In this document: positions 59,705 to 64,000 of the stretch, piece by piece
Numbering within the stretch: position 1 is the stretch's first letter
Layout: each line of letters opens with the position of its first letter
Notes under the pieces: model-generated
Databases searched by the model: none
What the model was told of the DNA's origin: nothing
The model's input: only the letters and a program-made list of their open reading frames with translations
Translations under genes and position numbers: made by a program
From: Streptomyces sp. TLI_235
GTDB taxonomy: Bacteria > Actinomycetota > Actinomycetes > Streptomycetales > Streptomycetaceae
Assembly: GCA_002300355.1 (NCBI GenBank)
Contig: NSGV01000001.1
Span: 2,914,001 to 2,978,000 of the forward strand
Direction: 5' to 3'
Length of the DNA: 64,000 bases

Positions 59705-60346
59705 TCACCCCTTCGAAGGAACCGCTCCGAGCCAGTCCGCGACCGCCGCGACCAGCCCGGCCAGCGTCTCCTCCTGACCGACCGGCGCCCGCTTGGGCAC
59801 CGCGAAGCCGTGGCTGCCGTACGGCACCTCCACCAGCCGGTGGCCCTCCGGCAGAACGGGGAACTCCTCCGGTGTGCCGAAGGTGTCCGCTCCGCCCTGC
59901 ACCACCAGGGTGGGCAGGCAGGTGGTCAGCAGCTCCTCGGCCCGGCTCTTCTCCGGCTTGCCCGGCGGGTGCAGCGGGAAGGCCAGCGCCAGCACGGCGA
60001 CAGCGCCGGAGGCCAGGCCCGTCCGGCAGGCCACCCGGGCACCGGCGCTGCGGCCGCCCACGACCAGCGGCAGCCCCTCCGCGGCGAGCGCGGCCGCCAC
60101 CGGCAGCCAGGCCTGGTCCAGGGTCTTCGGCGCCGGACCGAGCCGCTTGCCGGCCACCCGCCACGGCTGTTCCACCAGCGCCACCGAGACACCGCCGGCA
60201 GGCAGCGCGGCGGCCAGCGCCTGCAGGTCGCGCGCCTCCACCCCGCCCCCGGCGCCGTGCCCCAGCGCGAGCAGCACCCGGGGGTGCTCGGCCGCGTGCA
60301 CCGTCACCCGCGCGTCGCCGACCGGGGTCGGCACCAGCTTCTGCAT
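59705..60346 (-). CDS. Alpha/beta hydrolase-fold family protein (KANL3/Tex30-like)
   Basis: A 213-residue small hydrolase. The nucleophile elbow is VVGGRSAGARVAC, the acid in VVQGGADTFGTPEE and the His in VPYGSHGFAVPKR, so the triad looks complete. The early oxyanion motif is LALGHGAGGG. Family members are often dienelactone-hydrolase-like with unknown substrates. It lies just upstream of sigR on the same strand, but the SigR promoter sits in the 75-bp gap. Confidence 0.87.
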   Translation of the reverse strand: MQKLVPTPVGDARVTVHAAEHPRVLLALGHGAGGGVEARDLQALAAALPAGGVSVALVEQPWRVAGKRLGPAPKTLDQAWLPVAAALAAEGLPLVVGGRSAGARVACRTGLASGAVAVLALAFPLHPPGKPEKSRAEELLTTCLPTLVVQGGADTFGTPEEFPVLPEGHRLVEVPYGSHGFAVPKRAPVGQEETLAGLVAAVADWLGAVPSKG

Positions 60347-60422
60347 GGGGCGAGCCTAGGGCGTCGGGGCGGCCCTGCCGGGCAGGCCCGGGCCAGAACA
60401 GCTCGGAACGGCCCGGAACAGC

Positions 60423-61172
60423 TCAGAACAGCGTGGTGCGGTCCTCGTCGGTGAGCTCGCGGAGGAGTTCCGGCCCGTTGTTGCGGATGTTGCCGACCGC
60501 GGCCCCCACCGGGCGGACCGTGAGCGCGCCCGGGGCCGGGGGCACCAGCAGGCCGCGCAGTGCGTCCGGGTCGTCCAGCCCGGGGTCGAGCCAGGCGTCG
60601 AAGGAGCCGGCGTCGAGGAAGAGCGGCATCCGCTCGTGGATCGGGGCGAGCATCGGCTCGGCCTCGGTGGTGACCACCGTGCAGGTCACCCGCCAGGCCT
60701 CGGGGTGGTCGGCGGGCAGCGAGCGGTCCCGCCAGAACTCGTAGAGGCCGGCCAGCGCGAGCAGGCCGCCGTCCGCGCGGGAGACGAAGTACGGCTGCCG
60801 GGGCGGCCGGTCCGGGCCGGCCGGCACGGTCTGCCACTCGTAGTAGCCGTCCACCGGGATCAGGCAGCGGCGGGAGGCGAAGGCCTGGCGGTAGGCGGGC
60901 TTCTCGTGCACGGTGTCGGCCCGGGCGTTGATCATCCTGACCGCGGTCTCCGGCGACTTCGCCCAGGCCGGGATCAGGCCCCAGCGCAGCACCCGCAGCT
61001 GCCGCACCGGCCGGCGCTGCCCCTTGGGCGGGCGGTCGAGCACCGCGTAGGCCGGGGAGGTGGGCGCCACGTTCCAGCTGGGGGCGATCGTCTCGGCCGG
61101 GTCCCACTGCTCGACGCCGAACACCTCGACGATGTCCTCGGGCTTGCTGCTGGAGGCGAAACGGCCGCACAT
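60423..61172 (-). CDS. SOS response-associated peptidase (SRAP, YedK/HMCES family)
   Basis: A 249-residue SRAP protein. The start MCGRFASSS places Cys2 at the mature N-terminus, where it forms a thiazolidine crosslink with abasic sites in single-stranded DNA. Other conserved pieces are APSWNVAPTSPAYAV, the Glu in VDGYYEWQ and the His in PMLAPIHERMPLFL. It protects replication forks from abasic sites. The ATG at 61172 is fixed by the need for Cys2; the upstream open frame is not used. It is divergent from the M50-like gene. Confidence 0.95.
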   Translation of the reverse strand: MCGRFASSSKPEDIVEVFGVEQWDPAETIAPSWNVAPTSPAYAVLDRPPKGQRRPVRQLRVLRWGLIPAWAKSPETAVRMINARADTVHEKPAYRQAFASRRCLIPVDGYYEWQTVPAGPDRPPRQPYFVSRADGGLLALAGLYEFWRDRSLPADHPEAWRVTCTVVTTEAEPMLAPIHERMPLFLDAGSFDAWLDPGLDDPDALRGLLVPPAPGALTVRPVGAAVGNIRNNGPELLRELTDEDRTTLF

Positions 61173-61351
61173 GGGGGCCAGCTTGCCACGGGGCTCCGGC
61201 CGCCCGGGGCGGGATCCCTGCAGCCGGACGGCGGCCCCGGGACCGACCGGGGACCGACCCGGGACGAACCGCACCGAACCGACCGCTACCGCCGCGGCGT
61301 CCTGGCATGGGAGGCTGCCGGACCGGCAGGACCACGGGAGGCGGGACGAGC

Positions 61352-62062
61352 ATGGAGATCGCGGACGTCTGGCAGCGGGTGGCGGGCACCCAGCCCGACC
61401 CGCCGGGCTGGCTGGTGCTCACGACCGCGGCGCTGGCCCTGCTGGCGATCCTGCCGTCACCGGTGTGGCGGGTCAGCCGGACGGTGGTGACCATCGCGCA
61501 CGAGGGCGGCCACGGGGTCGCGGCCCTGCTGACCCGGCGGCGGCTCTCCGGTATCCGGCTGCACTCCGACACCTCGGGCCTGACCATCTCCTCCGGCCGC
61601 CCGACCGGCCCCGGGATGATCCTCACCGCCGCGGCCGGCTACATCGCGCCCTCGCTGCTCGGCTTCGGCGGCGCCGCGCTGCTCGCCGACGGCCGGATCA
61701 CCGCGCTGCTGTGGATCTCGATCCTGCTGCTGGCCGGGATGCTGGTGATGATCCGCAACGCCTTCGGCCTGCTCGCGGTGGTGCTCACCGGCGCGCTCTT
61801 CCTGGTGGTGTCCTGGTACGGCGGCATCCAGGTGCAGGCCGCCTTCGCCTACCTCGGGGTGTGGTTCCTGCTGCTGGCCGGGGTCCGGCCGGTGATCGAG
61901 CTGCAGGGCAAGCGGCGCTCCGGCGGGGCGCCGGACTCGGACGCCGACCAGCTGGCCCGGCTCACCGGGGTGAGCGCGGTGCTGTGGGTGGCGCTGTTCC
62001 TGGTGGTGTCGCTGGCCTGCCTGCTGGGCGGGGCGAGCTGGCTGCTGCACTGGAAGCAGTGA
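61352..62062 (+). CDS. M50-like (M50B) membrane metallopeptidase family protein
   Basis: A 236-residue polytopic protein with six or so helices (WLVLTTAALALLAILPSPVW first). The zinc motif HEGGH is in VVTIAHEGGHGVAALLTRRR, close after the first helix, and TAAAGYIAPSLLGFGGAALL follows, as in M50B-like proteins. It is likely an intramembrane or membrane-proximal protease, but substrates are unknown. ATG at 61352 follows gggaggcggg. Confidence 0.88.
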   Translation: MEIADVWQRVAGTQPDPPGWLVLTTAALALLAILPSPVWRVSRTVVTIAHEGGHGVAALLTRRRLSGIRLHSDTSGLTISSGRPTGPGMILTAAAGYIAPSLLGFGGAALLADGRITALLWISILLLAGMLVMIRNAFGLLAVVLTGALFLVVSWYGGIQVQAAFAYLGVWFLLLAGVRPVIELQGKRRSGGAPDSDADQLARLTGVSAVLWVALFLVVSLACLLGGASWLLHWKQ

Positions 62063-62162
62063 GCCGCCGGTGACGGTGGGTGGGCACACCGTCCGCACGG
62101 AATCACCGCACACCCCCCGTCCGCCATGCGAATGCGCACCGGGGCGTTGCCGGGCGGCCCCC

Positions 62163-62168
62163 TAGACT
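62163..62168 (+). promoter_or_regulatory. Leaderless-type -10 of aroA
   Basis: TAGACT lies six bases before the aroA ATG, with no ribosome site between, which is the usual leaderless arrangement. Confidence 0.6.
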
Positions 62169-62174
62169 TGGCGC

Positions 62175-63494
62175 ATGACCGATGCCCTGTGGCCCGCCCC
62201 CGTCGCCACCGCAGCCGTGGACGCGACCGTCACCATCCCCGGCTCCAAGTCGGCGACCAACCGCGCGCTGGTGCTGGCCGCGCTCGCCGACGGCCCCGGC
62301 TGGGTGCGTCGGCCGCTGCGCAGCCGCGACTCCCAGCTGATGGCGGACGGCCTGCGGGCGCTCGGCGTGACCGTCGAGGAGACGGTGAACGCGGCCAGCG
62401 GCGGCACGGGCGGCGGCGAGGCCTGGCGGGTCATCCCGGCGCCGCAGCTGCTCGGCCCGGCCCGGGTCGACGTGGGCAACGCCGGCACGGTCATGCGCTT
62501 CCTGCCCCCGCTCGCGGCACTCGCCGACGGCCCGGTCCACTTCGACGGCGACCCGCGCTGCTACGAGCGGCCCCAGCACGGCGTGATCGACGCGCTGCGC
62601 ACCCTCGGCGCGCGGATCGACGACGGCGGCCGCGGCGGCTTCCCGCTGACGGTGCACGGCACCGGCGCGGTGGACGGCGGCACGGTCGACGTGGACGCCT
62701 CCTCGTCCTCGCAGTTCATCTCCGCCCTGCTGCTCTCCGGCGCCCGCTACAACAACGGCGTGGAGATCCGGAACATCGGCGAGACGGTGCCCTCGCTGCC
62801 GCACATCCGGATGACGGTGGACATGGTCCGCAAGGCCGGCGGGCAGGTCGACGCCCCCGAGGACGGCGGTGAGAAGGACGTCTGGCGGGTCACCCCGGGC
62901 GCGCTGATCGGCCGCGACCTGGTGGTGGAGCCGGACCTCTCGAACGCGGCGCCGTTCTTCGCCGCGGCACTGGTCACCGGCGGCCGGGTCACCGTCCGGG
63001 ACTGGCCGAGGCACACCTACCAGCCGGGCGACCAGCTGCGCGAGATCTACACGCGGATGGGCGGCACCTGCCGGTTCACCGACGAGGGCCTGGAGTTCAC
63101 CGGCACCGGCCGGATCCGCGGCATCGAGGCGGACCTGCACGACGTCGGCGAGCTCACCCCGGTGATCGCCGCGGTGGCCGCGCTCGCGGACTCCGAGTCC
63201 CACCTGTACGGCATCGCCCACCTGCGGCTGCACGAGACGGACCGGCTGGCCGCGCTCGCCAAGGAGATCAACGACCTGGGCGGCGACGTGTCGGAGACCG
63301 AGGACGGCCTGCGGATCCGGCCGCGTCCGCTGCGCGGCGGCGTGTTCCACACCTACGAGGACCACCGGCTGGCGACCGCCGCCGCGGTGATCGGCCTCGC
63401 GGTGGAGGGCGTCCGGGTGGAGAACGTGGCGACCACCGCCAAGACCCTGCCGGACTTCCCGCAGATGTGGGCCGACCTCCTCGGCCAGGGCTGA
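62175..63494 (+). CDS. aroA: 3-phosphoshikimate 1-carboxyvinyltransferase (EPSP synthase)
   Basis: A 439-residue shikimate-pathway enzyme that joins shikimate-3-phosphate and PEP. Motifs: VTIPGSKSATNRALVLAAL (phosphate-binding Lys-Ser), DVGNAGTVMRFLPPLAALA, DASSSSQFISALLLSGARYN, IRNIGETVPSLPHIRMTV and LRLHETDRLAALAKEINDLG, YEDHRLATAAAVIGLA near the end. The usual GNAGTAxR site reads GNAGTVMR here. ATG at 62175 is six bases after TAGACT. It is followed 15 bp later by rsgA, likely in the same transcript. Confidence 0.97.
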   Translation: MTDALWPAPVATAAVDATVTIPGSKSATNRALVLAALADGPGWVRRPLRSRDSQLMADGLRALGVTVEETVNAASGGTGGGEAWRVIPAPQLLGPARVDVGNAGTVMRFLPPLAALADGPVHFDGDPRCYERPQHGVIDALRTLGARIDDGGRGGFPLTVHGTGAVDGGTVDVDASSSSQFISALLLSGARYNNGVEIRNIGETVPSLPHIRMTVDMVRKAGGQVDAPEDGGEKDVWRVTPGALIGRDLVVEPDLSNAAPFFAAALVTGGRVTVRDWPRHTYQPGDQLREIYTRMGGTCRFTDEGLEFTGTGRIRGIEADLHDVGELTPVIAAVAALADSESHLYGIAHLRLHETDRLAALAKEINDLGGDVSETEDGLRIRPRPLRGGVFHTYEDHRLATAAAVIGLAVEGVRVENVATTAKTLPDFPQMWADLLGQG

Positions 63495-63509
63495 CGGGGG
63501 CAGAGCAGC

Positions 63510-64000
63510 ATGCGCCGCTACGGCAAGGACGCCGACGAGGACGACATCCGCAGCCGCCCCGCCCGGCGGGGCTCCCGGCCCCGCACCCGGATCCGGCCCA
63601 AGCACGACGACGCCGCCGAGGCGATGATCCTCACCATCGACCGCGGGCGGCTGACCTGCCTGGTCGACGCCGGGACGAAGAAGGAGCGCGAGGTCGTCGC
63701 CATGAAGGCCCGCGAACTGGGCCGCAAGGGCGTCGTCGTCGGCGACCTGGTCGACGTGGTCGGCGACCTGTCCGGGGAGCCGGACACGCTGGCCCGGATC
63801 GTCCGGGTCGCCGAGCGCACCTCGGTGCTGCGGCGCACCGCGGACGACGACGACCCGTACGAGCGGATCGTGGTCGCCAACGCCGAGCAGCTGGCCATCG
63901 TCACCGCGCTGGCCGACCCGGAGCCGCGGCCGCGGCTGATCGACCGCTGCCTGGTGGCGGCGTACGACGCCGGGATGGAGCCGCTGCTGGTGCTCACCAA
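63510..64000 (+). CDS. rsgA: Ribosome small-subunit GTPase RsgA (3' end outside window)
   Basis: The first 163 codons of a longer gene. After a basic N-terminus (RRYGKDADEDDIRSRPARRG) the OB-fold region VVVGDLVDVVGDLSGEPDTL, ARIVRVAERTSVLRRTADD is followed by the start of the circularly permuted GTPase domain (ERIVVANAEQLAIVTALADP, RLIDRCLVAAYDAGMEPLLV). RsgA checks maturation of the 30S subunit. The zinc-binding C-terminus lies beyond the window. ATG at 63510, 15 bp after aroA. Confidence 0.93.
   Translation, partial: MRRYGKDADEDDIRSRPARRGSRPRTRIRPKHDDAAEAMILTIDRGRLTCLVDAGTKKEREVVAMKARELGRKGVVVGDLVDVVGDLSGEPDTLARIVRVAERTSVLRRTADDDDPYERIVVANAEQLAIVTALADPEPRPRLIDRCLVAAYDAGMEPLLVLT

Noticed and set aside
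1..64000. tRNA, rRNA genes, insertion sequences or prophage genes
   Set aside because: I found no cloverleaf, rRNA, transposase, integrase or phage-like gene; short tRNA genes could still escape reading by eye.

Overview
This is high-GC actinobacterial chromosome. Codon third positions are strongly G/C, many genes start with GTG or TTG, and several genes look leaderless (a TAGGCT or TAGACT -10 six or seven bases before the start codon). The gene content (sodN/sodX, a sigH-type sigma factor, wblE, a das chitosugar system, sigR/rsrA, class I nrd under a cobalamin riboswitch) fits Streptomycetaceae: Streptomyces, Kitasatospora or a close relative. As I recall the Streptomyces coelicolor genome, most of the window follows the SCO5262 to SCO5211 neighbourhood, read here from left to right. 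I could not run any comparison.

Layout. 0-5 kb: a secreted beta-helix protein, a quinone oxidoreductase-like protein and an NAD malic enzyme. 5.4-9.5 kb: a glutamate-type ABC importer with two substrate-binding lipoproteins. 9.6-16 kb: a zinc-finger regulator, sodX/sodN, an acetyltransferase, an anti-sigma factor with its sigma factor, a lipid-kinase-like protein and wblE. 16-27.3 kb: the sensor kinase pdtaS and a chitosugar block with a SIS-domain protein, a second dasA-like binding protein, dasA-dasB-dasC, a GH3 N-acetylglucosaminidase and dasR. DasR-box-like sites sit beside many of these genes. 27.3-30.4 kb: a monocarboxylate symporter pair and a histidine phosphatase.

30.4-47.7 kb looks accessory compared with the conserved backbone. 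It holds a HbpS/SenS/SenR-type redox-sensing set, whose kinase is cut by an in-frame TAG, a DJ-1/AraC regulator, a secreted glycosidase, and an eight-gene, mostly overlapping operon for a surface glycan (three GT4s, one GT2, a pyruvyl transferase, a flippase, a polymerase-like membrane protein and an anchored beta-rich protein), followed by a LamG-domain membrane protein. 47.9-51.7 kb is a cobalamin riboswitch and class I ribonucleotide reductase. 51.7-64 kb holds peptide deformylase, a TPR protein, two HD-domain membrane proteins, a chitinase with a DasR-like box, rsrA/sigR with an autoregulatory promoter, an alpha/beta hydrolase, an abasic-site SRAP protein, an M50-like membrane protease, aroA and the start of rsgA.

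Common threads are chitin/GlcNAc sensing (das genes, chitinase, possibly pdtaS), redox and stress control (sodN, sigR/rsrA, sigH, wblE, hbpS/senS), two candidate Crp operators, and strong hairpin terminators at convergent gene ends.
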